From the NCBI GenBank assembly GCA_964355545.1, contig CAYHEK010000001.1:1-64000 (forward strand): a stretch of 64,000 bases of DNA, read 5' to 3'. The notes beneath the pieces are model-generated. The model made no database searches, was not told where the DNA came from, and saw nothing but the letters and a program-made list of their open reading frames with translations. The position numbers and the translations under genes are program-made. This document shows positions 33,654 to 42,463 of this stretch, piece after piece (position 1 is the first letter of the stretch; every line of letters starts with the position of its first letter). This DNA is from JAPLGE01 sp964355545 (GTDB lineage: Bacteria > Bipolaricaulota > Bipolaricaulia > UBA7950 > UBA9294).

Positions 33654-35642
33654 CTAGCGGCCCTTGGTCTTCTGACCTTGTCGAGCTCTCGACCGCCGCA
33701 TTGCCAGGATGCAGACGGCGATCACGGCCACGGCGCCGATTGCGCCCAGAGCGATTCCGATCCGAACTATGAGGGACGAGGCCGTGACGTTCCCTTTCAT
33801 CGAGATCGGCTGCATATCCCACATGATCATCGTCGCATCCAACGAGCCTGACAGAAGGACCTTCCCGTCGGGGCTGAAAGCGATGGACTCGACGTAGCCG
33901 GCGTGACCAACCAGGGTACGCAGCATGGACCCGGTCGCGACGCTCCACAGTCTGATCGTCTTGTCTACGGATGCGGAGGCCAGCATCTTCCCGTCAGGGC
34001 TAAAGCCAACGGCCGTGATCCCCTCGCTGTGTCCATCTAGGGTCCGCACCAACTTGCCTGTGGCGACATCCCAGAGCCGGACCGTCTTGTCCGAGCACCC
34101 GGAGGCAAGGGTTCTCTCGTCTTGAGTGAACGCGACACAGGAGACTGAGTCGCCTTGCCCAACGAGGGTGTGCAGCACGTCCCCTGTTGCGAGATCCCAG
34201 ATCTTGACGGTCCTGTCCCAAGAACCCGAGGCCAGCAGCTTCCCGCTCAGGCTAATCGCGAGGGAGTCGACGCAATCGGCGTGGCCAGTGAGTGTACGCA
34301 GGGCTTCTCCCGTTCCGGCGTCCCAGAGCCTGATCGTCCTGTCGGCGGATCCGGATGCAAGGATGCGCCCGTCAGGGCTGAAGACCACGGACTCGACATA
34401 GTCGGCGTGGCCGGCCAGTGTGCGTAGGGCCTCTCCCGTCACGGCGCTCCATAGCCTGATCGTCGTGTCAAAGGATCCTGAAGCAACGACTCCCGAATCC
34501 GGGCTGAATGCGACGGAGCGAACCCAGTCATCATGCCCGGCTAGGGTACGCAGCATCTCCCTCGTCGTGGGGTTCCACAGTCTGACTGTCTTGTCAAAGC
34601 ACCCCGAGGCAACGGCTGTCGCATCCGGTCCGAAGGCGACGGAGAGGACCTCGGATGTGTACCCAGTGAGGTTCTGCAACACTTCTCCTGTTGCGAAGTC
34701 CCAGAGCTTGATCGTCAGGTCATCGGATCCCGAAGCAAGGGTCTTCCCGTCCGGCGCCACGGAGACGGAAACGACCCAATCGGTATGTCCAGCAAGAGTG
34801 CGCAGCAGCGTTCCTGTCGTTGTGTCCCACAGGTTGACTGCGTTGTCGGCAGACCCTGATACGAGCGTCTGCCCGCCCGGGGCAAAGGCGACCGCAAGTA
34901 CGTGGGATGTATGCCCGACGAGGACTCGAAGCTCCACACCACTGGCAGGGTCCCACAACCGGATCGTGCCGTCGTCAGAACCCGAGGCGAGAAGTCTGCC
35001 GTCCGGACTGAAAGCGACAGAACGGACCCAGCCGGTGTGGCCGCTTAGCGTATGCAACTCCTCACCGGTCACCACGTCCCACAGCCTCACCGTCAGGTCG
35101 TCGGAGCCGGACGCTAGGGTCTTGCCATCACGGCTGAACGCAACGGACTCCACATGTCCGGTGTGCCCAACCAGGGTGCGCAATGCATCTCCTCGCGACA
35201 TGTCCCACAGCGTGATGCCATTGTCTGCGGACGCGCCCGCGAGGGTGCTCCCATCGGGGTTGAAGGCGATCGAGAAGACCCAATTGGCGGGTCCGGCAAA
35301 GGCCCGGACTTCCCGGCCGGTCGCCACGTCCCAGACCGTGATCTTGCCATCCTCTGCCCCGGAGGCCACCCGTTCTCCGCGCGGACTGAAACAGAGCGAT
35401 GTAGGCGAGCCGGTACCGCTGACCAGCAGGCGCACGACTTGCAGCGTTCTGCTGTCTCTCAGTTCGACGCCGATCGACGTGGCTGCGGCGAGCCATCGCC
35501 CATCAGGTGAGTACTGAACCGCTGAGACCCTTCCGAGGCCCATGCGGGCAAGTGCTCCTTCCGGGAGCGGGATTGCGTTCTGTGGGAACCCGATGGTGCC
35601 TGCCAGGAGGAGACCGAGCGTCACAGCCAGAGAGATCCTCAT
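33654..35642 (-). CDS. Secreted, membrane-anchored protein with 14 WD40 repeats
   Basis: 662 aa. The N-terminal signal segment RISLAVTLGLLLAGTIG is followed by 14 WD40 repeats of almost exactly 42 residues (typical unit GHTGWVRSVAFSPDGRLLAS then GSDDGTIRLWD). That is enough for two seven-bladed propellers. Near the C-terminus a hydrophobic helix (IVRIGIALGAIGAVAVIAVCIL) and the basic tail MRRSRARQGQKTKGR anchor it. The first three repeats are the most diverged. It is probably a protein-interaction scaffold outside the cytoplasm. ATG 35642 follows GGAGGT; the frame upstream to 35786 is open but has no signal. No enzyme domain is attached. Confidence 0.9.
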   Translation of the reverse strand: MRISLAVTLGLLLAGTIGFPQNAIPLPEGALARMGLGRVSAVQYSPDGRWLAAATSIGVELRDSRTLQVVRLLVSGTGSPTSLCFSPRGERVASGAEDGKITVWDVATGREVRAFAGPANWVFSIAFNPDGSTLAGASADNGITLWDMSRGDALRTLVGHTGHVESVAFSRDGKTLASGSDDLTVRLWDVVTGEELHTLSGHTGWVRSVAFSPDGRLLASGSDDGTIRLWDPASGVELRVLVGHTSHVLAVAFAPGGQTLVSGSADNAVNLWDTTTGTLLRTLAGHTDWVVSVSVAPDGKTLASGSDDLTIKLWDFATGEVLQNLTGYTSEVLSVAFGPDATAVASGCFDKTVRLWNPTTREMLRTLAGHDDWVRSVAFSPDSGVVASGSFDTTIRLWSAVTGEALRTLAGHADYVESVVFSPDGRILASGSADRTIRLWDAGTGEALRTLTGHADCVDSLAISLSGKLLASGSWDRTVKIWDLATGDVLHTLVGQGDSVSCVAFTQDERTLASGCSDKTVRLWDVATGKLVRTLDGHSEGITAVGFSPDGKMLASASVDKTIRLWSVATGSMLRTLVGHAGYVESIAFSPDGKVLLSGSLDATMIMWDMQPISMKGNVTASSLIVRIGIALGAIGAVAVIAVCILAMRRSRARQGQKTKGR

Positions 35643-36161
35643 CACCGTACCTCCGCAGGAGACATTGTACGAAACGCGGGCTCGTTCGGCACGGCTCTTC
35701 CCTTGTGCCGAACGGCTCACGCCTGGCCGAGAACCCGTTGACCCTCGATTACTTCCAGTTCTGCTTTCGCTGACGCACCGGCACAAAGACGGCCTTGCAC
35801 GACCAGGAATCCCGCGAGAAGGCGCCTAGCTTGCGTTGGCCCGCCCAGGTGTACGCCGGCCGTGGTGGATCAAGACGCCCTGCAGACGCGGCACCACGTC
35901 ACTGGTGCTTCGGATCACGTACGCCCCCGCCGCTCGTGGCGAGAGGATCCCCGCATCGGCGCAGGAGGGCCACGACGTGAGGCAACACAAGGAACCGGCG
36001 AATCGTGCTTGACGCGCTATTGACACAGATGGGAGGGAGTGCTAGTCTGCTAGTACTTGGGATGATTCGCCCTCCTCGACAGGGCAAAGGAGGTGGCACA
36101 GTCGCGCGCTATGAAGGGATGGCGGGGCTTGGAGGTAATCCGTTCAAGGAGGTCGTAAGAA
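35643..36161. other. Intergenic region between WD40 gene and ABC transporter operon
   Basis: 519 bases. No supported gene. It holds the transporter promoter at 36020-36048 and, at 36050-36058, a CTAGTACTT identical to the end of the MITE-like element, which may be chance. Confidence 0.6.
36020..36048 (+). promoter_or_regulatory. Candidate promoter of the ABC transporter operon
   Basis: TTGACA (36020-36025), 17-base spacer, TAGTCT (36043-36048). It would leave a leader of about 105 bases before ATG 36162. Confidence 0.6.
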
Positions 36162-37442
36162 ATGAAAAGGTCGCCTGCTGTAGTGTTTTTACTTGGATCT
36201 GTTCTGGCACTGCTTGTCGGCGTCTGGAGCTTCGCCGCCGACGACGTGATACGGATCCTCGCCACTGTTGACCTTTCTGGTGTTGCTGGGAACATCGGTC
36301 CCGGGTACGACAAGGGAATGCGGCTAGCGGTCGACGAGATCAATGCCGCCGGGATCAAGGGCTTCAGTAAAATCGAATACAAAGTCATCGACATGGAGAC
36401 GGACCCCGCGAAGTTCCGTCAGAAGCTGCTGCGCGAGATCCAGACCTGGAAGCCGGATGCAGCTGGTGGCGCAGCTCTGGAAACGACGATCCGGACGGCC
36501 TGCGAGATGGCTCCCCAGTATAAGGTTCTCAACTTCGTCGGCGGCCACCTGAGCATGACGAAGTACCTCGCGCCGGGCGAAGTCCCGCTGTCGCCGTGGG
36601 TTGCCTACTACGGGTACTCCGACTTCTTCGCTGGCCAGTTCGCCGGCCAGTTCTTCGAGGAAATGGGCGCAAAGAAAGTGGCGCTCTTTGCCGGTGACTA
36701 CGACTGGGGATACAGCAACGGCATCGGCCTCAAGTACTACTGGGAGACGCACGGCAAACCGTTCGAAATCTCCCCGGTCATCTACGTCCCGCTCGACAAG
36801 ACTGATTACTCGACCGAGATGCAGCTGATGAAGCAGGAGAAGCCGGACGCTGTCTTCATCCCGTACAGCGGAGCTGGCTGGATGAGCGCGGCTACCCAAA
36901 TGAAGGACGCCGGGGCGGCGCCGCGAATCATCCTCTACTGCACAACCTACTCCAACCTGGGAGGAGCCAAGGTCACCGGAGCCTATGGAGCTGAGAATAT
37001 CTACACGTTGGCGGACCACGATCCGACGACCGACACGTGGTACTCGTTCGTCAGAAGGTGGAAGGCTGTCTACGGAGGGCAGTCATACCCCGACACCTAC
37101 GCAAATAACTACTATCAGGTGATCCACTGGCTCAAGGCTGTCTTCGAGAAGGCGGGGACGAAGGATCCGGACGCCGTCCTCCAGGCGACGCACGAAGTCA
37201 GCTTCCAGAATGTCAACATCAGCCCGATGGGGCCGATGGGACCGGACGGTGAGAACCTGGGAGCCAAGGCCGCGATCATCCAGTTCCTGCAGGGTGCATC
37301 CGCTGAGGATCCGTCGTTCCCTCTCCACTCCGCCCTGATCCGCACCTTCCAGACACCGAACCTGACCTCGCGTCAAGTGCTTGACATCATCAAGGGCTAC
37401 GAGAAGCTGTTGGCTAATGGGGACTACCCGTCGAGCAAGTGA
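36162..37442 (+). CDS. Substrate-binding protein of a branched-chain-amino-acid-type ABC transporter
   Basis: 426 aa periplasmic receptor of the LivK/type I fold. Signal peptide KRSPAVVFLLGSVLALLVGVWSFA; then VIRILATVDLSGVAGNIGPGYDKGMRLAVDEINAAG, a typical LivK start. GFSKIEYKVIDMETDP and KPDAVFIPYSGAGWMSAA mark the two lobes. Relatives bind amino acids, amides, urea or aromatic acids, so the ligand is open. ATG 36162 follows AAGGAGGTCG. It heads a unit with two ATPases, two permeases and a racemase-like gene. The neighbouring NicX-like enzymes suggest an N-heterocycle or related ligand (inference). Confidence 0.88.
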   Translation: MKRSPAVVFLLGSVLALLVGVWSFAADDVIRILATVDLSGVAGNIGPGYDKGMRLAVDEINAAGIKGFSKIEYKVIDMETDPAKFRQKLLREIQTWKPDAAGGAALETTIRTACEMAPQYKVLNFVGGHLSMTKYLAPGEVPLSPWVAYYGYSDFFAGQFAGQFFEEMGAKKVALFAGDYDWGYSNGIGLKYYWETHGKPFEISPVIYVPLDKTDYSTEMQLMKQEKPDAVFIPYSGAGWMSAATQMKDAGAAPRIILYCTTYSNLGGAKVTGAYGAENIYTLADHDPTTDTWYSFVRRWKAVYGGQSYPDTYANNYYQVIHWLKAVFEKAGTKDPDAVLQATHEVSFQNVNISPMGPMGPDGENLGAKAAIIQFLQGASAEDPSFPLHSALIRTFQTPNLTSRQVLDIIKGYEKLLANGDYPSSK

Positions 37443-37460
37443 CCGGTGAGGCAGGCCGAA

Positions 37461-37476
37461 GCGGGTTGAGACCCGC
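37461..37476 (+). other. Small perfect hairpin after the binding-protein gene
   Basis: GCGGGT-TGAG-ACCCGC, a 6-bp stem with tetraloop, 19 bases after the stop. Possibly protects the 3' end of the binding-protein message. Confidence 0.4.
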
Positions 37477-37499
37477 GGAGAAGGCGAAGGTGTAGTAGA

Positions 37500-37546
37500 C
37501 GCAGCCTGCCCTTCTTGCGTGGGGCAGGCTGCGCTCTTTCTCTCTT
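37500..37546 (+). terminator. Attenuator-like hairpin between binding protein and ATPase genes
   Basis: 12-bp stem CGCAGCCTGCCC/GGGCAGGCTGCG (37500-37511 with 37522-37533), followed by a pyrimidine stretch CTCTTTCTCTCTT. A weak terminator here would give more binding protein than membrane and ATPase subunits, a common layout in ABC operons. Confidence 0.6.
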
Positions 37547-37560
37547 CTGGAAGGAATGCG

Positions 37561-38292
37561 ATGACGGCATTGCTCGAGGTGTGCGGCGTCAGCAAGCGGT
37601 TTGGGGGCCTGCAGGCTCTGGAAAACGTGTCGTTTGGGATAGAGGAAGGCATGATTTCAAGCCTCATAGGCCCAAACGGTGCCGGCAAGACAACACTGTT
37701 CAACGTCGTCGCGGGCACGCTACGAGCTGACTCGGGGACGACCACCTTCCAAGGTGATGACATCACCCGTTTGCGCCCGTATCAGGTCTCCCGCAAGGGG
37801 ATAGCCAGAACGTATCAGCTCAGGAACATCTTCCCCGCTCTGAGCGTCTACGACAACGTGCTTGCGGGAATGCTGAAGGAGCGGGGGCAGGTCAGAGCCA
37901 AGCATGCTGAGGTGCTGGCGATTCTCAAGTTCGTTGGTCTTGAGGAGAAGGCAGCCGAGGTGGCCTCCAATCTCCCGCCCTTGGAGGCGAAGCTTGTCGA
38001 GCTTGGGAGAGCGCTCGCTTCGCGTCCCAAGCTCCTGTTACTCGACGAGCTGGTCGGAGGTCTTGTGCCCTCCGAGACCGAGCAAATCTGCAGGGCCGTG
38101 TGTGCACTGCGGGAGATCGGGGTCACAATCCTGCAGATCGGCCATGAGATGGGTCCGATCATGAAGACCTCGGACTGGGTGGTCGTCCTCAACAGGGGGA
38201 CAAAGCTTGCAGAGGGGACCGTGGAAGAGATTCTGAACAACGAAGCTGTTCATGATGTCTATCTTGAGTCGGCAGGAAGCGAAGATGAGTGA
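37561..38292 (+). CDS. livG: ABC transporter ATP-binding protein, LivG type
   Basis: 243 aa. Walker A GPNGAGKTTLFN, Q-loop region ARTYQLRNIFPALSV, Walker B LLLLDELVGGL and H-loop GHEMGPIM. The signature helix is unusual: the expected LSYGQ-like motif before RRLEIARAL reads LPPLEAKLVELGRAL, so the Gly of the LSGGQ is lost. The partner LivF keeps an intact LSGGE. ATG 37561 follows GGAAGGAATGCG. Overlaps livF by 8 bp. Confidence 0.88.
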   Translation: MTALLEVCGVSKRFGGLQALENVSFGIEEGMISSLIGPNGAGKTTLFNVVAGTLRADSGTTTFQGDDITRLRPYQVSRKGIARTYQLRNIFPALSVYDNVLAGMLKERGQVRAKHAEVLAILKFVGLEEKAAEVASNLPPLEAKLVELGRALASRPKLLLLDELVGGLVPSETEQICRAVCALREIGVTILQIGHEMGPIMKTSDWVVVLNRGTKLAEGTVEEILNNEAVHDVYLESAGSEDE

Positions 38293-39001
38293 CCCAATCC
38301 TTGAAGTCTCTGGTCTGACGGTTGCGTACGGCCCACACCTTGCTGTCAAGAACGTCAGCGCTGCCGTGTTCCCCGACGAGATCTACGCTGTCGTCGGCCC
38401 GAACGGAGCCGGCAAGACCACGCTCCTTGAGTGCATTGCGGGCTTGCTGTCCGCACGAGCCGGTACCATCCGGTTTAAGGGAACCCGGGTAGATCATTCT
38501 TCCATCTTCAGAAGACGAAAGCTTGGCATCGTCCTGGTTCCTCAAGAGGGCAACGTTTTCCCAGGAATGACAGTGAAGGAGAACCTGGAGATGGGCGGCG
38601 CAGTCAGGAGGGGGAAGAGCCGGGCTGCTCGGGTCGGGTATGCCTACGAACTGTTTCCTCGTCTGCAGGAACGCGAGCGGCAGACTGCACATACCCTGAG
38701 CGGTGGGGAGAGACGGATGCTCGCGGTCGGGATTGGGATTGTGTCTGACGCTGAACTGTTCCTGATCGATGAACCATCCGTGGGACTGGCTCCCAAACTG
38801 GTGACGAGCCTGCTTCAGCGACTGAGACAGCTTCGGGACGATACCAAGCGTCCCATTGTCCTGTGCGAGCAGAACATTAAGGTGCTGAACGTGGCGGATC
38901 GAATCCTTGGCATGGAGGCGGGCGAAAGCAGATTCTGCGAGGATCTGGAGGCAGTGGATCGCGCGAAGGTCAAGGAGCTCTATCTCGGGCTGCACGCCTA
39001 G
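38285..39001 (+). CDS. livF: ABC transporter ATP-binding protein, LivF type
   Basis: 238 aa. Walker A GPNGAGKTTLLE, Q-loop IVLVPQEGNVFPGMTV, signature LSGGERRMLAVG, Walker B LFLIDEPSVGLAP and switch CEQNI. The typical LivF ending lies in ADRILGMEAGE. The start ATG 38285 (MSDPILEV) lies within the end of livG, preceded by AGGAAG; the longer reading from 38252 is less likely. Confidence 0.91.
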   Translation: MSDPILEVSGLTVAYGPHLAVKNVSAAVFPDEIYAVVGPNGAGKTTLLECIAGLLSARAGTIRFKGTRVDHSSIFRRRKLGIVLVPQEGNVFPGMTVKENLEMGGAVRRGKSRAARVGYAYELFPRLQERERQTAHTLSGGERRMLAVGIGIVSDAELFLIDEPSVGLAPKLVTSLLQRLRQLRDDTKRPIVLCEQNIKVLNVADRILGMEAGESRFCEDLEAVDRAKVKELYLGLHA

Positions 39002-39029
39002 CGCGCTGCCGATGGGAGGGTGAACCGCC

Positions 39030-39890
39030 GTGATCTCGGATGGACTCATCAATGGCATCATTATGGCTGGGATCGTCGCGCTGCCGGTGCTGGGCATCGC
39101 GGTGATCTACGGGATGACGGGAATCATCAACTTCGCGGTGGGCGGCATCGGCGTATTCAGCGCCTTCATTACTTGGCAGCTACTTCCATACAACATGGCA
39201 CTGGCAATCCTCGCTGGCCTTGCCGCGGGGTTCGCACTGGGATACGCTATCCAGGCCACGCTGCTCACGCCGCTGAGCGCTCGTCGAGGCGGAGACCTCA
39301 ACCTCTTCTTTCTCATCACGAACAACGTCGGACTGATCTTCGTGGGACTCACGCGGGTTGTCTTCCCGCGGCCAAATATAGGACTTCCGCTGCCTCGCCT
39401 GGGGACGATCACGATACTGGGTGTGCAGACAAGCGGGCTGAAGTTTCTCGCCCTGTTCATCGCCATCGGCAGCCTCCTACTGCTGCGCGTGGTGGAGCGC
39501 TACACTCGGGTGGGGAAGTCATGGCGCGCAACGTCTCAGAACCTGCGACTCGCTCAGATCGTCGGAGTCAACACTAGTCAGGCGTTCAATATCGCCTCAG
39601 GGTTGGGATGCATGCTCGCTGCGTTCGGCGCCATCATCTGGGGAAGTCTATATAATCTGACCCTGAATAGCGGTTTTGACCTCACTTTCCTCGGGTACAT
39701 CATCGCGGTAGTGGGCGGGATTGGCAATATTCTGGGCGGCATGGTCGCTGCTCTCATCGTGGGATTGGCGTTGAGCTTCAGCGCCTACATTGCGAGCGGA
39801 AGCTGGCAAAGCGTGATTCTCTATGGTATTGCCATGTTCACGCTCATCGTGGCGCCCAAGGGGATTCTTGGGTCAGAGCGCTCGATCTAG
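39030..39890 (+). CDS. livH: ABC transporter permease, LivH type
   Basis: 286 aa integral membrane protein with about eight hydrophobic helices. LivH-family features are GMTGIINFAVGGIGVFSAF near the N-terminus and GYIIAVVGGIGNILGGMVAALIVG near the C-terminus. GTG 39030 follows GGGAGGG. It pairs with the LivM permease just downstream. Confidence 0.9.
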   Translation: MISDGLINGIIMAGIVALPVLGIAVIYGMTGIINFAVGGIGVFSAFITWQLLPYNMALAILAGLAAGFALGYAIQATLLTPLSARRGGDLNLFFLITNNVGLIFVGLTRVVFPRPNIGLPLPRLGTITILGVQTSGLKFLALFIAIGSLLLLRVVERYTRVGKSWRATSQNLRLAQIVGVNTSQAFNIASGLGCMLAAFGAIIWGSLYNLTLNSGFDLTFLGYIIAVVGGIGNILGGMVAALIVGLALSFSAYIASGSWQSVILYGIAMFTLIVAPKGILGSERSI

Positions 39891-39904
39891 AGGGCCATGT
39901 CGGC

Positions 39905-40888
39905 ATGATAGGGAAGAGGACGGTGGCGATGAGAAAGCGGCCGTACGAGGAAGTATCGACCCTAGCAGCCATCCTGCTTCTCTCTCTATTGTTCATCTTG
40001 GGTGGCGGATACTACAAATGGTTCACCGGCTATGTCCTACTGTTCCTCATCCAAGGCTACGTGGCTTGGTTTGTCTTCTCGAAGTGCGGACAGCCGTTCT
40101 ACGGCTACGCGGTGACCATGGCGATCGGCGCCTATACGACCGTTGTCACCTTCCTCGTCTACCATTGGCCGCTGTGGAGCGGGATGCTCCTCGGCGCCTT
40201 TCTCAGTGCGTTGGTGGCCATGCTCCTCTTCGCAGCGACGAGCCGCGCAAGGGGCTTCTATGTTGGGATGGTGTCTTTCCTCCTTGTCATCCTCTTCCCC
40301 AGCCTGATTGAGGCACTTCGTGAGACCACCGGCGGCCGCAGCGGTGTGTCCCTTGTGGGCCTGATGCGGATGATTGGCCTTGACGGTCTTCTGTGGCTCA
40401 TCTTGGGCGTGACGATTCTCGTCGTCGCATCTCTCTTCTGGCTGCTGCAGACAAAGGTGGGGCGCATATTTGCAGTGATTGCTGAGAACGACGACCTGGC
40501 GAAGGCGGTCGGCATAAACACGTTTAAGTATAAACTCCTTGCCTACGGGATCACCGGATTTCTCTCGGGGATCGGAGGCGCCTTATACGTGAACTACATC
40601 GGGGGGATCTCGTCCGTCGATCTTGGCGTGATCACCACGATCTACATCACGTTCATTCCCATTGTCGGCGGCACGAAGGTCGCTTTCGGCCCGCTGATTG
40701 GCACGCTCTTCATCCGCCTGGTCCCGGAGGCCCTGGCGGGAATCGAACGCTACTTGTCAATCATCATGGGTGCCGCGTTTGTCTTTGTCATGCTGGGCCT
40801 GCGTGGCGGGATCGGCGACAACCTCGTGGAGTATGGTGCGAGGGTCTTCAGGCGAAGGCGCGTTCGAAGAGCAGGAGAACCGAAGTAG
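39905..40888 (+). CDS. livM: ABC transporter permease, LivM type
   Basis: 327 aa with about nine hydrophobic helices. LivM motifs include GRIFAVIAENDDLAKAVGINTFKYKLLAYGITGFLSGIGGALYVNYIG and GGTKVAFGPLIGTLF, here read as segments. The C-terminus is basic. Starts at ATG 39905, 14 bases after the livH stop. It completes a full Liv-type importer. Confidence 0.9.
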   Translation: MIGKRTVAMRKRPYEEVSTLAAILLLSLLFILGGGYYKWFTGYVLLFLIQGYVAWFVFSKCGQPFYGYAVTMAIGAYTTVVTFLVYHWPLWSGMLLGAFLSALVAMLLFAATSRARGFYVGMVSFLLVILFPSLIEALRETTGGRSGVSLVGLMRMIGLDGLLWLILGVTILVVASLFWLLQTKVGRIFAVIAENDDLAKAVGINTFKYKLLAYGITGFLSGIGGALYVNYIGGISSVDLGVITTIYITFIPIVGGTKVAFGPLIGTLFIRLVPEALAGIERYLSIIMGAAFVFVMLGLRGGIGDNLVEYGARVFRRRRVRRAGEPK

Positions 40889-40923
40889 CCGCGAGCGAAC
40901 CGTTTCTCGAAGGAAGGAGAAGC

Positions 40924-41652
40924 GTGCGTATCAAGATCATCATCCCCAATGCTTCGAGGCCCTTCCTCGAGAGCCAAGTTGAGGAGAGGAAGAGAGCGGC
41001 CGGAGCTGGCGTCGTTTTGGACGTCGTCGGCCTGGCTGAAGGGCCCCTGTCGGTCGAGAGCGCGGTGGATGAGACCCTCATCGGACCACCGCTCCTCAGC
41101 TTGGCAAAGAAGGCTGAAGAGGAAGGCTGCGACGCCGTTGTGATAGACTGTGCAATGGATCCCGCTGTCCGCGCTATGCGTGAGCTTGTCAGCATCCCAG
41201 TCACAAGTGCAGCGGAGTCGGCGCTGCTCTATGCTTTCACCCTTGGAGAACGGGTCTCGGTCATCACCGTGCTTGAGAGTACCGCACGCGCAATAGAGGA
41301 CAAGATCCGCACGTACGGCTTCCAGGGCCGCGTCTCCTCGGTGCGAGCTGCGGGCGTTCCGGTGCTCGATCTGCAGGAGACCGAGCGGGCCGCCGCCGCA
41401 ATCCTCGAAGAGGCACGCAAGGCGATCGATCAGGACGGGGCCGACGTCATCGTCCTGGGTTGCACAGGCATGTCCTCGGTGGCCGCCTACTTACAGGACC
41501 GACTCGAAGTTCCGGTCGTAGACGCTGCCGCGGCGGCACTCACGCTTGCCGAATCCCTGGTCCGCATGAAGCTCTCGTCGAGCAAACGTTGCTACCCCCC
41601 TCCCCCCGCGAAGCCCGTCCTCGGCAATTGGTACCGGGCGCAAGGGTTCTAG
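40924..41652 (+). CDS. Asp/Glu/hydantoin racemase superfamily enzyme
   Basis: 242 aa. It begins RIKIIIPNAS like hydantoin and Asp/Glu racemases. The two catalytic cysteines are Cys76 in VVIDCAMDP and Cys180 in IVLGCTGMSS. The superfamily includes hydantoin racemase, aspartate/glutamate racemase, arylmalonate decarboxylase and maleate cis-trans isomerase. The last acts in nicotinate breakdown together with NicX. GTG 40924 follows AAGGAAGGAGAAGC. It lies 35 bases after livM on the same strand, so it probably acts on something the transporter brings in. The exact reaction is not determined. Confidence 0.82.
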   Translation: MRIKIIIPNASRPFLESQVEERKRAAGAGVVLDVVGLAEGPLSVESAVDETLIGPPLLSLAKKAEEEGCDAVVIDCAMDPAVRAMRELVSIPVTSAAESALLYAFTLGERVSVITVLESTARAIEDKIRTYGFQGRVSSVRAAGVPVLDLQETERAAAAILEEARKAIDQDGADVIVLGCTGMSSVAAYLQDRLEVPVVDAAAAALTLAESLVRMKLSSSKRCYPPPPAKPVLGNWYRAQGF

Positions 41653-41690
41653 TGCCTGATCTCAGTCGCTCTCAGGTGAACGGGGCGAAT

Positions 41691-42383
41691 CTACGCAAAG
41701 GCGCCTCTCAAGCCGTAGCGCCGCGTGATGCTTTCGAGGCGTCCTTGCTGCTTGAGTTTCGTCAACTCCCCGTTGAATCGGGGCACCAGGTCGCGGAACT
41801 CCGGGCGAAACGCCACAAACAGCTCGCGAGTCACGGAGAAGCCCTCGACCCTCTCAACGCCCGTGATGCCCAGTTTCTCGATGAGAAACGCAGCGACACC
41901 GAGATCGATGATCGCCAGATCGAACCGCCGTTCCTTCACGCCCAACAGGAGATCCTCCTGGCGCTGAACCTCCGTCTTCGTGGCGGGGTCAAGAGCATCG
42001 ACCGCGGGATGGTAGCTGTAGCCGGGGAGCAGACCCAGTGAGTAGGGGCTGAGCTCTTCGCGCAGGTCCTTCGTCGGGTCAAGCCGAATCGGCTCGCCGC
42101 TTCTCGCGAGAAGGACCGTCTTGGCCGACCGCAAGAGGTCAGAAAAGACGTACCGCTCCTCTCTCTCCGGGGTGCGGGTGATCTGGAAGATGCCATCTGC
42201 CTCCCGACGGTCGAGCCGGCGAAGACACTCCTGCCATGGACAGAGCGCCACGTGCACGTCGCAACCCATCCCGTGAAACACCGAAACGATCACCTCGTAG
42301 TCCATGCCCTTGAGGTTGCCGTCTTCTTCGTACTGATAAGGGGGGTAAGGGTCAGCAACCAGGGTGACTCTTGCAGTGCTCAT
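41691..42383 (-). CDS. Solute-binding-protein family 3-like protein without signal peptide
   Basis: 230 aa. Type II periplasmic-binding fold: VTLVADPYPPYQYEEDG, LKGMDYEVIVSVFHGMG, EADGIFQITRTPEREERYVFSD, a hinge near KTVLLARSGEP, and DLAIIDLGVAAFLIEKLG. Family members are normally exported, but the ATG at 42383 (site GGAGAACCCG) starts directly before the first strand and leaves no signal. The longer reading to 42425 adds only charged residues. It may be a cytosolic ligand sensor or a gene that lost its leader. Same strand as the NicX-like gene upstream. Confidence 0.7.
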   Translation of the reverse strand: MSTARVTLVADPYPPYQYEEDGNLKGMDYEVIVSVFHGMGCDVHVALCPWQECLRRLDRREADGIFQITRTPEREERYVFSDLLRSAKTVLLARSGEPIRLDPTKDLREELSPYSLGLLPGYSYHPAVDALDPATKTEVQRQEDLLLGVKERRFDLAIIDLGVAAFLIEKLGITGVERVEGFSVTRELFVAFRPEFRDLVPRFNGELTKLKQQGRLESITRRYGLRGAFA

Positions 42384-42463
42384 CGGGTTCTCCGCCAGCT
42401 GGGCCTGGTCACGTTCCTCTCCCACTCCACTCGACGACTCGATCTCACAATCAGCCGATCAGT

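Noticed and set aside
33654..35400. Tandem repeats that could be a CRISPR or satellite array
   Set aside because: The 126-bp period encodes 42-residue WD40 units in one frame with diverged sequence; no spacers.
34420..35517. 365-aa open frame on the + strand with internal periodicity
   Set aside because: Mirror of the WD40 repeats. The periodicity follows from the 126-bp repeats of the real gene.
36050..36058. Second end of the MITE-like element (CTAGTACTT)
   Set aside because: Only nine bases, partly palindromic, and the following bases do not match; probably chance.
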